Assembly: GCF_002237445.1 (NCBI RefSeq)
Contig: NZ_CP022527.1
Location: 806,001 to 870,000 of the forward strand
Direction of reading: 5' to 3'
DNA: 64,000 bases
DNA from: Neisseria sp. KEM232
GTDB lineage: Bacteria; Pseudomonadota; Gammaproteobacteria; Burkholderiales; Neisseriaceae
Both the position numbers and the translations under genes were made by a program. The notes under the pieces are model-generated. The model was not told where the DNA came from, searched no databases, and saw nothing but the letters and a program-made list of their open reading frames with translations. Shown here piece after piece: positions 15,089-24,495 of this stretch; position 1 is the stretch's first letter; each line of letters starts with the position of its first letter.

Positions 15089-17149
15089 TCAGAACTTGTA
15101 GTTCACGCTCAGGCGGAAGTCGCGGCCGACTTCGGGCAGCGACGAGCCGTCGCGGGCGCTGCTGCGCTGGCTGTGCGGTTTATACAGTTTGTTACCGACG
15201 TTGTTGACGGCAAAGTTGACGTTCAGGTTGTCTTTGCCGGTGGGCTTCCAGTTGGCGAAGATGTCGTTGACGCCGTAGCCCGCGCGCACTGTGTTGGTGC
15301 CGCCCGAGCCGCGCTGGCTGGTGCCGGTGTCGTAAACCGATTTCTGAACGTAGCGGCCACGCCAGCCGATTTCCAGATTCGGACGCTCGAAGCGGTAGGA
15401 GAGGCCTGTTGTCCAGGTGCGTCCCATCGGGATGGCGGTGACGATGGAGTCGAGGCTGGCGCCGTCCATTTTCGGCTTGTTGTAGGCCATGGCGGCGCGG
15501 GCGGTGAGACCCTGCCAGCGGTAGGCCGCGCCCAGTTCGTAGCCGCTGTTTTTCAGCGTGCCGCCGTTGTAGTAAAGGTAATGGTCTTTCGTGGGTAGGT
15601 TTTTTACAGCCTGAACGTCTTTAATCTGCTGGTTGAAGTAGCTGGCATTCAGCGAGAGGGCGTTGTTCCAGTTGTATTTCACGCCGACTTCGGCATTGCG
15701 CGAGCGTTCGGCTTTCAAATCGCCGCTTATGTGGGAATAGCGGCCGCCGGAAAGGGCAACTTCGGTCAGGCGCGGGCTGCGGCTGGCGTAGTTCAGGCTG
15801 GCGTTGAGCGAGAGTTCGGGCGTGATGTCGTAAATCGCGCCGATGCTGGGGTTGACGTTGTGGCCGGACGCTTTGCCGTTGGAGAAGGTGGCGTTGAAGC
15901 GGTCGTAACGCAGGCCGGTGGTGAGGGTGACGGGTTCGATGTCCCAAATACCTTCGAGATAGAAGCCGGTATCGGTTTTTTTCTCTTGGTTGAGACCGGC
16001 TTTTAATGTGCGCGGCTCGGCTTCCTGATGGCGCCAGTTGATGCCGTATTTGAGGGTGTGGCGGTCAAACAGGCGGCTGTCGAGTTTGAGGTTGGCGCCG
16101 GTGGTGCGCACTTTGGCATCCAGCTCGTATTGGCTGCCGCTGGCTTCGTCTCGGTTCATCACTTTGCGGTACACGTTGGCCTGGGCTTGGCTGATGAAGC
16201 CGATGTTGTGGCCGAGGTATTCCAGGTTGGTGGTGTCGTGGGTCAGCGTGCGGTATATCGGGCTGTTGTTTTCGGTGTCGGGTACGCAGCTGCCGTCGGG
16301 ATTGTAGATAATCGGGCCGCCGCGTCCGCGTGTTTTACAGGCTTGGGAGAAGTCAAACTCTTCGCGCAGGGCACGTGTACCGTAGGTTTTTTCCTGACGG
16401 TGGCTCAAGGTGAGGCGGTGGTCTTCGTTGAAGTTGTAGCTGATTTTGCCCAACAGGCCGCGTTGGCCGAGGGCGCTGTTGTGCACGCGGCTGCTGTGGT
16501 CGTGGGGCGCGTAGCCTTTGCCCGGTTTGTAGTCTTTTTCGGTAACCCAGTTGGCGGCAACAACGGCATCGAAGCCGCCCGCGCGGCCGTAGGCGGAGAA
16601 GCCTCTGTTCCAGCCTTTGTTGCTGGACACGCCGGCGTTGACTTTAAAGCCGAAATCTTGACCATCGCGCAATAAATCTTTGGCATCAATGGTTTGTGCA
16701 ATCACCGCGCCGCTGGTCGCGCCGATGCCCGCAGAGGCCGAGCCCGTGCCTTTTTGCACGCCGATCACTTTCACCAGCGCGGGATCGAACAGGAAGCGGC
16801 CGTTATGGTGGAAAAGCTGGGTGTCGGAATAGGTGTCGTCCACTTTCACATCGATTTGATCCTGACCCATGCCGCGGATGGTGACCCATTGCGATGTGCC
16901 GTTGCCGCCGCCGAAGCTGACAGCGGGTTCGGCGGAGAGCACGTCTTTCATGTCGGTGGCGGTGCTCTCGTCGATGCTGCGGGTGTTCACGCGGTGGGTG
17001 GCCGATACGCCTTGGCCGCGCACGTGCACGGTTTCGAGGCCGGAAGCCTCCTGCGAGGCATCGCCGTCGGCTGCTTGGGCAAAACCGCTGCACAGGGCGA
17101 GCGTGATCAGGCTGAGGGAGAAATGGGGGAAGCGGGGGTTTGTCTGCAT
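15089..17149 (-). CDS. fetA: FetA (FrpB)-type TonB-dependent siderophore receptor
   Basis: 686 residues from the ATG at 17149 (GGAG 11 bases upstream). The signal peptide ends near GFAQA. The plug domain contains DESTATDMKDVLSAEPAV, FGGGNGTSQWVTIRGMGQ and DPALVKVIGVQKGTGSASAG, which closely match meningococcal FetA. The barrel keeps LEIGWRGRYVQKSVYDTG and ends RLSVNYKF with terminal Phe. FetA imports ferric enterobactin-like xenosiderophores. The usual fetBCDEF transport genes do not follow here; mpl lies downstream instead. An upstream AT-rich palindrome overlaps the -10 box, suggesting iron/Fur control. Confidence 0.92.
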   Translation of the reverse strand: MQTNPRFPHFSLSLITLALCSGFAQAADGDASQEASGLETVHVRGQGVSATHRVNTRSIDESTATDMKDVLSAEPAVSFGGGNGTSQWVTIRGMGQDQIDVKVDDTYSDTQLFHHNGRFLFDPALVKVIGVQKGTGSASAGIGATSGAVIAQTIDAKDLLRDGQDFGFKVNAGVSSNKGWNRGFSAYGRAGGFDAVVAANWVTEKDYKPGKGYAPHDHSSRVHNSALGQRGLLGKISYNFNEDHRLTLSHRQEKTYGTRALREEFDFSQACKTRGRGGPIIYNPDGSCVPDTENNSPIYRTLTHDTTNLEYLGHNIGFISQAQANVYRKVMNRDEASGSQYELDAKVRTTGANLKLDSRLFDRHTLKYGINWRHQEAEPRTLKAGLNQEKKTDTGFYLEGIWDIEPVTLTTGLRYDRFNATFSNGKASGHNVNPSIGAIYDITPELSLNASLNYASRSPRLTEVALSGGRYSHISGDLKAERSRNAEVGVKYNWNNALSLNASYFNQQIKDVQAVKNLPTKDHYLYYNGGTLKNSGYELGAAYRWQGLTARAAMAYNKPKMDGASLDSIVTAIPMGRTWTTGLSYRFERPNLEIGWRGRYVQKSVYDTGTSQRGSGGTNTVRAGYGVNDIFANWKPTGKDNLNVNFAVNNVGNKLYKPHSQRSSARDGSSLPEVGRDFRLSVNYKF

Positions 17150-17283
17150 AAGGCAAAACTCCTTGAATTTGAGGCCGGACGGCAAGGCAGAGGCCGCCGG
17201 AAATGTTTTAAAAATAAGAAAAAGATGATTAAAAACGGAAAAAGAACGTCGGGTTTGGGCAGCAAATCCCAACGTCCGTCATG

Positions 17284-17305
17284 ATTATAACTAAAATTTG
17301 TTATC
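17284..17305 (-). promoter_or_regulatory. fetA promoter with Fur-box-like palindrome
   Basis: On the minus strand, -10 TATAAT (17284-17289) overlaps an AT-rich inverted repeat, ATAAC (17287-17291) with GTTAT (17300-17304). This resembles a Fur operator. No clear -35 and no poly-C tract, unlike the phase-variable meningococcal fetA promoter. The 5' leader is about 130 bases. Confidence 0.5.
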
Positions 17306-17421
17306 GTTTGTACTGTTTGTTTTAAGAAATGCGTCAGATACGCTTTTAAGGCCGTCTGAAACGCAGTCTCAACGAACTCGAAAGCCCGCTGCTTTGTTTT
17401 AACTTCGTTGAAGCTTGGCTT

Positions 17422-18189
17422 TCAGACGGCCTTTTGCCGCCGCAGACAAAACAGCGCCGACAGGAAAAACGCCAGCTGCGCCAGATTGAAAGTTGCGCCG
17501 CCGACGGCTGCCGCGGCAACGGATTGGGGAAACAGGCTGCACAAAACGGCAATCAGCGCCCCGACAGGCAGCGGGTTGAACCATGCCGCCCGCCGCGGCA
17601 GGCTGGTTTGCCCGCGCAGGGTCTGCACCAGCAGAATCAGAAATGCCGCCGCCGCGCAGCCCACAGAAGCCCACCAATGGACGGCGAGCATACGGTAGAA
17701 AGCGGCAAACTGCGCCAGCAGCAGCGCATGGTCGGCAGGCGCGGCATTCGGCAGCGTCTGCGCCGACATACCCAGATAGTAAAAACCCGCATGCCCCAGC
17801 GGCGAGAGCGCGTAAGCCGCAAACAACAGCGCAAAACAGCACGCCGCCGCCCTGCCCCGCCGCATCAGCCGGTACGCTCCGAAAGCGGCGGCCAGATACA
17901 GTGCCACAGAGAACGTGGCGGGCAATACGCCCCAAAACAGCCGTTCGGGCGAACCGTCCAGCATCAGCAAGGCCAAATCCGCTTTTCCATCCAAATCCGC
18001 CGCCAGCGTTTGCGACAGCAGCGGATATTTTTCCGGCGCGGGCACAAAGCCCACCAGCAGCATATCCGCCGCCGCCCAGCAGACCGCCGCCAACGCGCCC
18101 GCCGCCAGCAGCGGCTGCGTGGCAACGGCATGGCCGCCGCGTTTTTCAGACGGCCTTTCCGCTTCGGCCGCCGCATCTGTTTTGCCCAT
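17422..18189 (-). CDS. Multi-pass membrane protein of unknown function
   Basis: 255 residues from the ATG at 18189, with ribosome site GGAGG in place. About six membrane segments: near 25-48, 85-108, 115-135, 155-180, 185-205 and 215-245. The first extracytoplasmic loop (about 50-85) is larger. It may belong to the DUF6796 group of unknown membrane proteins, but I am not certain. The last codons and stop (GCC GTC TGA) are a DUS. It lies divergent to the CNNM gene. Confidence 0.65.
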   Translation of the reverse strand: MGKTDAAAEAERPSEKRGGHAVATQPLLAAGALAAVCWAAADMLLVGFVPAPEKYPLLSQTLAADLDGKADLALLMLDGSPERLFWGVLPATFSVALYLAAAFGAYRLMRRGRAAACCFALLFAAYALSPLGHAGFYYLGMSAQTLPNAAPADHALLLAQFAAFYRMLAVHWWASVGCAAAAFLILLVQTLRGQTSLPRRAAWFNPLPVGALIAVLCSLFPQSVAAAAVGGATFNLAQLAFFLSALFCLRRQKAV

Positions 18190-18391
18190 GGCATCCTCCT
18201 TTTCGTTTGCCAGCCGTTTGAGGCCGTCTGAAAAACGGTTTCAGACGGCCTCAAACGCCGTTCCGTTTCATATAAACCGCTGCGATTAAAGCACATTCCC
18301 GCCCGCCGTCCAAACCGCCAGCGCCTGATGCGCGGTTTTTCAGACGGCCTTGATGGTAAAATGCCGCCGTTTTCCACTCTCCCGCCATTTG

Positions 18392-19687
18392 ATGACCATC
18401 CTCCAAGCCCTTTTCGTCCTCGTGCTGCTGATTACCGTCAGCGCATTCGTTTCCAGTGCCGAACTCTCGCTGGCCTCGGCGCGCAAAATCAAGCTGCAAG
18501 TGATGGCCAAAGACGGCGGCGACACCCGCGCGCTCGACGTACTCAATATGCAGCAGCAGCCGGGCAGCTTCATCACCATCGTCCAAATCGGCCTCAACGC
18601 CGTGGCGATTCTGGCCGGTATTGTCGGCGAAGCGGCGGTGCGGCCGTATTTCGCGTCGTTTTTCAACCGCTTCGGAAGCTGGGGCGAAACCGCCGCGCCG
18701 CTGCTCACCTTCGTTCTGGTAACCGGCAGCTTCATCCTTGTGGCCGACCTGATGCCCAAACGGCTGGCCATGACCTATCCCGAAGCCGTGGCCGTGCGCA
18801 TCGTGCGGCCGATGATGTTTCTGATTTTCCTGTTGAAACCCTTTGTCTGGATATTCGACGGCCTGGCCAACGCCGTGTTCAAACTGCTGAAAATCCCCAC
18901 CGTGCGCCAAGAGCAACTCACCTCCGAAGACATCTACGCCGTGGTCGATGCCGGCGCGCAGGCCGGCGTTTTAAAAGAGCAGGAGCACTATCTGATCGAA
19001 AACATCTTCGACATGCAGGAGCGCACCGTCACCTCCACCATGAACACCCGCGAATACATCGCCTATTTCGACAAAAACGACGACAGCGACACCGTGATCG
19101 CCGCCATGTCAGAAAAGCCGCACAACAAATTCCTCGTCTGCGACGGCGATTTGGAGCGCGTGATCGGCTACATCGAATCGCACACCCTGCTCACCCTGTT
19201 TCTCAAAGAAAAAAACGTGCGCCTCACCGACAAACGCGTGCTGCGCAAAGTGCTGTTCATCCCCGACACGCTCTCGCTGTTCGACGTTTTGGAAACCTTC
19301 AAAACCTCGGGCGAAGATTTTGCCGTCGTCGTCAACGAATACGCGCTGGTGGTCGGCGTGGTAACGCTCAAAGACGTGATGAGCATCGTGATGGGCGAAC
19401 TCGTCAACACCGAAGAAGAGCCGCAAATCATCCGCCGCACCGAAGACACCTGGCTGGTGGACGGCGCGACCCCGCTGGCCGACGTGATGCGCGCCCTCGA
19501 CATCGAAGCCTTCCCCAACTCGGAAAACTACGAAACCATCGCCGGCTTCATGATGTACTCCCTGCGCAAAATCCCCAAGCGCACCGATTCCGTCGTCTAC
19601 GGCCCTTACAAATTCGAAATCATCGACACCGAAAACCTGAAAATCGACCAGCTTCTGGTGACACGGCAGGAAGCCGCGCGGGAATAA
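18392..19687 (+). CDS. CNNM/HlyC-CorC family membrane protein (UPF0053)
   Basis: 431 residues from the ATG at 18392; a longer start at 18350 would begin in the likely -10 (TAAAAT at about 18356). The N-terminal CNNM transmembrane domain (about 1-190) is followed by two CBS domains (about 205-335; EQEHYLIENIFDMQERTV ... DVLETFKTSGEDFAVVVNEY) and a C-terminal CorC_HlyC transporter-associated domain (about 350-425). The family is linked to Mg/Co efflux; older names include hemolysin. Substrate is not determinable. A DUS terminator follows. Confidence 0.88.
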   Translation: MTILQALFVLVLLITVSAFVSSAELSLASARKIKLQVMAKDGGDTRALDVLNMQQQPGSFITIVQIGLNAVAILAGIVGEAAVRPYFASFFNRFGSWGETAAPLLTFVLVTGSFILVADLMPKRLAMTYPEAVAVRIVRPMMFLIFLLKPFVWIFDGLANAVFKLLKIPTVRQEQLTSEDIYAVVDAGAQAGVLKEQEHYLIENIFDMQERTVTSTMNTREYIAYFDKNDDSDTVIAAMSEKPHNKFLVCDGDLERVIGYIESHTLLTLFLKEKNVRLTDKRVLRKVLFIPDTLSLFDVLETFKTSGEDFAVVVNEYALVVGVVTLKDVMSIVMGELVNTEEEPQIIRRTEDTWLVDGATPLADVMRALDIEAFPNSENYETIAGFMMYSLRKIPKRTDSVVYGPYKFEIIDTENLKIDQLLVTRQEAARE

Positions 19688-19700
19688 ACGCGGCAAAGCA

Positions 19701-19745
19701 AAAGGCCGTCTGAAAGCCCTGTTTCGGGGTTTTCAGACGGTCTTT
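19701..19745. terminator. DUS inverted-pair terminator between convergent genes
   Basis: AAAAGGCCGTCTGAAA pairs with TTTCAGACGGTCTTTT (one DUS mismatch), shared by the CNNM gene and the minus-strand gene at 19763. Confidence 0.75.
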
Positions 19746-19762
19746 TGTGTCTTTTTGGCTCT

Positions 19763-20497
19763 TTATTCGCCGCACAAAGAGCGAACCTGCTGCGGCACTT
19801 CGCCGCTGCATATCCAAGTAATCTGCCTGCCTTCCTGCAAGGGCAGCATCACCAGCGCTTTTTCGCCGTCGACGGGCGTGGCGTTGATGGTGCCTTGCAG
19901 GATGCTGACGTTCTGCCAGTATTTCTGCTGGGTGTCGTTCAGGGTGAGCGCTTCGGTGATTTGGTTCAGCTCCACGCCCTGCGACACACGCTCGGCAACA
20001 ATGTTTTGCGTGAAGACCAGCGCGTCGGCGGGCGAATCGGGATTGGCCGCGGGTTTGAGCTCGATTTCGGGCGCGGGTTTGCCGGTGACCGACGACACGG
20101 CAACAGGCTCTTCCAAGCCGGCCAGGCGGTAAACGGGCTGAACGAGATGGTTGAACTGAGGCGCAAATTGGGTAACGGCAGCGCAGAGGCCGACCAACAG
20201 CAGGCACAGAAAGCCGAGGATTTTTCCCGTCAGCGCCGCGCCGCCTTCGCCTTTGAAGCCGCAGACAAGAGCCAAAACGGCCAGCGCCACAGGCAGGGCA
20301 TAGGACGGCATGCCGGTATCGGCCAGCAGGGTGCCCATGTCCAGCGCGTTGAGCAGCGGCAGCACGGCAAAGGCGGCGATGCCGAATAAGAGCGCCAAAG
20401 CGCCTGCCGCCGCACCGGGGCGCAGCGGCTTTTTCACGGGGGCTTTCTGATCGAAAGGAGTGGTTTTCTTGAAGAGTGGGAGGGAAAGTTTCGCCAT
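19763..20497 (-). CDS. Membrane protein with pilin-like C-terminal cysteine loop
   Basis: 244 residues. A proline/lysine-rich N-terminus is followed by three hydrophobic segments (about 30-50, 65-82 and 92-112), then an extracytoplasmic region. The C-terminus reads ITWICSGEVPQQVRSLCGE, close to the closing disulfide loop of type IV pilins (W-x-C ... P ... C). The segment before it (about 185-225) has an N-Q-x-Y/W helix-and-strand pattern also found in pilin heads. There is no N-terminal prepilin peptide. Function unknown; the pilin resemblance is by motif only. Confidence 0.6.
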   Translation of the reverse strand: MAKLSLPLFKKTTPFDQKAPVKKPLRPGAAAGALALLFGIAAFAVLPLLNALDMGTLLADTGMPSYALPVALAVLALVCGFKGEGGAALTGKILGFLCLLLVGLCAAVTQFAPQFNHLVQPVYRLAGLEEPVAVSSVTGKPAPEIELKPAANPDSPADALVFTQNIVAERVSQGVELNQITEALTLNDTQQKYWQNVSILQGTINATPVDGEKALVMLPLQEGRQITWICSGEVPQQVRSLCGE

Positions 20498-20609
20498 AAT
20501 GTGAAAGTGCTTAACTGAAATTTAAAATGTCCGCGATTTTAGCAATTTGCGTTAAATCAGGCAATCTCAGGCCGTCTGCAAGGGCGGTTTCAGACGGCCT
20601 CTCGAACAA

Positions 20610-21245
<636 letters not shown>

Positions 21246-21261
21246 GGGGTTTCCTTACTTA

Positions 21262-21365
21262 CATAGTGAAACAACACGAAAATCTACGGCGTTGCTGCGC
21301 CTTGCCGTACTACTTGTACTGTCTGCGGCTTGCTGCCTTGTATCTTTCCGTGTTGTTTCACTATA
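21262..21365. repeat. Correia-like element (CREE), short form, 'GAAACAACACG' ends
   Basis: About 104 bases with terminal inverted repeats ATAGTGAAACAACACG / CGTGTTGTTTCACTAT. The core (TACGGCGTTGCTGCGCCTTGCCGTAC, split by position, and TACTGTCTGCGGCTTGCTGCCTTGTATC) matches the Correia-repeat core of pathogenic Neisseria in spaced form. The ends differ from the classical TATAGTGGATTAA. It is the short version without the internal insert. Confidence 0.85.
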
Positions 21366-21498
21366 AAAACGGCGCACTGTTCCATAGAGTGCGGCAGATG
21401 AAAAACGGCAGGGATGAGGCCGTCTGAAAGCAGGGCTTCAACGAAGTTAAAACCCCTTTTTCGGTTTTCAGACGGTCTTTACTGCCTTTCAGACGGCC

Positions 21499-23358
21499 TT
21501 AACGCTCAATCTGCGATACGTCGCGCACCGCGCCTTTGTCGGCGGAGGTGGCCATCGCGCCGTAGGCACGTAGGGCGGCGGAGACGTAGCGTTCGCGGTT
21601 TTCCGGCTTCCATGACCGGCTGCCTTTGGCTTCCATTTGGGCGCGGCGCTCGGCGAGTTCTTCGTCGGAGATTTTCAGGTTGATGCTGCGGTTGGGGATG
21701 TCGATTTCGATGGTGTCGAACTCGCGCACCAGGCCGATGGCGCCGCCTTCGGCCGCTTCGGGGGAAACGTGGCCGATACTCAAGCCCGATGTGCCGCCGG
21801 AGAAGCGGCCGTCTGTAAGCAAGGCGCATTGGGCGCCGAGGCCTTTGGATTTGAGATAGCTGGTGGGATACAGCATTTCCTGCATGCCGGGGCCGCCTTT
21901 GGGGCCTTCGTAGCGGATGATGACGATGTCGCCGGCAACGATTTGGTTGGCCAAAATGCCTTCGACGGCGGAGTCTTGGCTTTCAAACACGCGGGCGCGG
22001 CCGGTGAATTTGAGAATGCTGTCGTCCACGCCGGCGGTTTTCACCACGCAGCCGCGCTCGGCGATGTTGCCGAAGAGTACGGCCAGGCCGCCGTCTTGCG
22101 AGTAGGCGTGTTCGACATCGCGGATGCAGCCGTTGGCGCGATCCAAATCCAGCGTTTTCCACATACGGTTTTGCGAGAAGGCCTGGGTGGTGCGCACGCC
22201 GCCGGGTGCGGCTTTGAAGCGCTCGATGGCGTGGGTGTTTTCGGGATTGGTTACGTCCCATTTTTCAATCGCATCTTTGAGCGTGGGCGCGTGGATGGTA
22301 TAGACGTCGGTGTGCAGTTTGCCTGCTTTGTCGAGCTCTTTGAGAATGGCGAAAATGCCGCCGGCGCGGTGCACGTCTTCCATATAGTAGTCGTGGTTGT
22401 TGGGCGCGGTTTTGCAGATGCAGGGCACTTGGCGGCTCAGGCGGTCGATGTCGGCCATTTTGAAATCAACGCCGGCTTCGTGGGCAACGGCCAAGAGGTG
22501 CAGGATGGTGTTGGTGGAACCGCCCATGGCGATGTCCATGGTCATGGCGTTTTCAAAGGCTTTTTTGGTGGCGATGCTGCGCGGCAGCACGGATTCGTCG
22601 TTTTGCTCGTAGTAGCGCTTGGTGATATCGACAATCATGCGGCCGGCTTCGAGAAACAGCTCTTTGCGGCCGGCGTGGGTGGCGAGATAGGAGCCGTTGC
22701 CCGGCAAGGAAAGGCCGAGCGCTTCGGTGAGGCAGTTCATCGAGTTGGCGGTAAACATGCCGGAGCAGGAGCCGCAGGTGGGGCAGGCGTTTTGCTCGAT
22801 TTCGTCGATGGCGGCGTCGGAGACGTTGTCGTCGGCGGCGTCAATCATGGCATCGACTAGGTCCAAACGGCGCTCGGGCTGGATATTGGCCACTCCCAGC
22901 ACTTTGCCCGCTTCCATCGGCCCACCGGATACGAAAATGGTGGGGATGTTCAGGCGCATGGAAGCAATCAGCATTCCCGGGGTGATTTTGTCGCAGTTGG
23001 AAATGCACACCAGCGCATCGGCGCAGTGGGCGTTGACCATGTATTCGATGGAGTCGGCAATCAAGTCGCGGCTGGGCAGCGAATAGAGCATGCCGCTGTG
23101 CCCCATGGCGATGCCGTCGTCCACGGCGATGGTGTTGAATTCTTTGGCCACCGCGCCCGCTTTTTCAATCTCGCGGGCAACGAGCTGGCCCATATTGTGC
23201 AGATGCACATGGCCGGGAACGAACTGGGTGAAGGAGTTGGCAATGGCGATGATGGGTTTGCCGAAGTCGGTTTCCATCATGCCGGTGGCGCGCCACAGCG
23301 CGCGCGCGCCGGCCATATTGCGGCCGTGGGTGGAGGTTTTGGAGCGGTAGTCGGGCAT
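21499..23358 (-). CDS. ilvD: Dihydroxy-acid dehydratase
   Basis: 619 residues, typical for the E. coli-type IlvD. Fe-S cluster cysteines appear in CISNCDKITPGM and CPTCGSCSGMFTANSM; GRFSGGTSGLSIGH and the terminal region are also conserved. The enzyme makes the 2-keto acids for valine and isoleucine. It stands alone here, with no ilvBHC neighbours. The start codon is the ATG at 23358. Confidence 0.96.
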   Translation of the reverse strand: MPDYRSKTSTHGRNMAGARALWRATGMMETDFGKPIIAIANSFTQFVPGHVHLHNMGQLVAREIEKAGAVAKEFNTIAVDDGIAMGHSGMLYSLPSRDLIADSIEYMVNAHCADALVCISNCDKITPGMLIASMRLNIPTIFVSGGPMEAGKVLGVANIQPERRLDLVDAMIDAADDNVSDAAIDEIEQNACPTCGSCSGMFTANSMNCLTEALGLSLPGNGSYLATHAGRKELFLEAGRMIVDITKRYYEQNDESVLPRSIATKKAFENAMTMDIAMGGSTNTILHLLAVAHEAGVDFKMADIDRLSRQVPCICKTAPNNHDYYMEDVHRAGGIFAILKELDKAGKLHTDVYTIHAPTLKDAIEKWDVTNPENTHAIERFKAAPGGVRTTQAFSQNRMWKTLDLDRANGCIRDVEHAYSQDGGLAVLFGNIAERGCVVKTAGVDDSILKFTGRARVFESQDSAVEGILANQIVAGDIVIIRYEGPKGGPGMQEMLYPTSYLKSKGLGAQCALLTDGRFSGGTSGLSIGHVSPEAAEGGAIGLVREFDTIEIDIPNRSINLKISDEELAERRAQMEAKGSRSWKPENRERYVSAALRAYGAMATSADKGAVRDVSQIER

Positions 23359-23829
23359 GGTTGTGTGTCCTTGATTGTTGTGTGGCGGAGGCCGTCGCCG
23401 CCTTTGCGGGAATGACGTTTCCGAAACCGTTTCAGACGGCCTCCGAAGAGATGGCGCAAGGGCGCGATTCTATACCAGTGCGCGGCACGAAAGAAGCGGC
23501 GGCGCACCAAATCGACCCGACTGTTGCCAAAGCGCGGCAGATACGGGAAAGGCCGTCTGAAAGCGAAGCTTCAACGAAGTTAAAAGCTAAAACGGGTTTT
23601 AGCTTTGGTTGAAATTCTGCTTTCAGACGGCCTTTTGGAGCAAATGTAAAACGTACCATCCTGCGACGCACGCGGTTTGGGGTTTGTCGGGAGCCGTGCG
23701 GGTGCGCGAAAGGCCGTCTGAAAGCGGAAATTCGGCTTTCAGACGGCCTTTGGGTATGACGGGTATTGCATCGAGTACGTGCGTCGCCAGGGGCGGCAGA
23801 CCCTACGGATGAGCCACGCTACGCTTGCT
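23359..23829. other. Intergenic spacer with DUS pairs
   Basis: 471 bases without a convincing gene. It has DUS inverted pairs at about 23550-23635 and 23710-23752, and a half dRS3-like repeat (GCGGGAATGACG at about 23407). Short reading frames here only run through DUS sequence. Confidence 0.6.
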
Positions 23830-24345
23830 TTATAAATCGGAACGTGAAGGAATTGAGCAAGACTCAGGAACAAAAATCTGGCAATGACTTATTCCCGCTT
23901 TCTTACATTCATGCAATGCTGCTGCTTCTGCATTACTTGCCTTAGTCATAAAAACAACACCATTTTTCTTGCCCTGTTTCCCTTGTACCCCGGCAAAACA
24001 ACCATTACGCACCCAAACTTCAATTTTGCAGTTGACGCCACCATATTTTCTACACTCATTCAATGCAGCTTGTTCCGCCCTCTCTCTGGAGCTTTCATTG
24101 ATCGCCCACCCCAAACACCCAATTGAGAACTAGTCGCCAATGCCCCGTATTTCGACGGCAGCATCACAGGGGGCGGGGCTTCCTGCCTTGTCCGCGATTG
24201 CGGCGGGGCGACATTGTAGCGAACCAGATCCCCATTGTTTCCCTGAAAGCTGCAAATGCCGCTCACGGGTCAAATTGTCCCGGACAGCCGTTTGCGTATA
24301 CGTTCAAACTAGCCAAGCCCGACAATACAAAACACATTTCTTCAT
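23830..24345 (-). pseudogene. Decayed DUF4189-type secreted protein
   Basis: Read on the minus strand from the ATG at 24345, a signal-peptide-like start (MKKCVL, then LSGLASLNVYANGCPG in another frame) and a DUF4189-like body (LPSKYGALATSSQ, then GWAINESSRERAEQAALNEC) are split over three frames. One missing base lies in the GGGG run near 24108; another is near 24267, and one more is in the signal region. The C-terminal 94 codons (23830-24114) are intact and Cys-rich. DUF4189 proteins are small periplasmic or secreted proteins of unknown function. Sequencing error is the alternative, but three shifts favour decay. Confidence 0.7.
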
Positions 24346-24495
24346 TCGGTTTTTCGTCCTTTTTGCTTCTGCCGAATCCTTGCGGTTCGGGTCGTTGATA
24401 AACAAGGTGTGCCGTCATACATATGACTGGCAGGCGCAGTCCGTATAAGGCAGGTGTCGCGCTTCGCTTTCAGACGGCCTCCATCCGTTTGCAGG

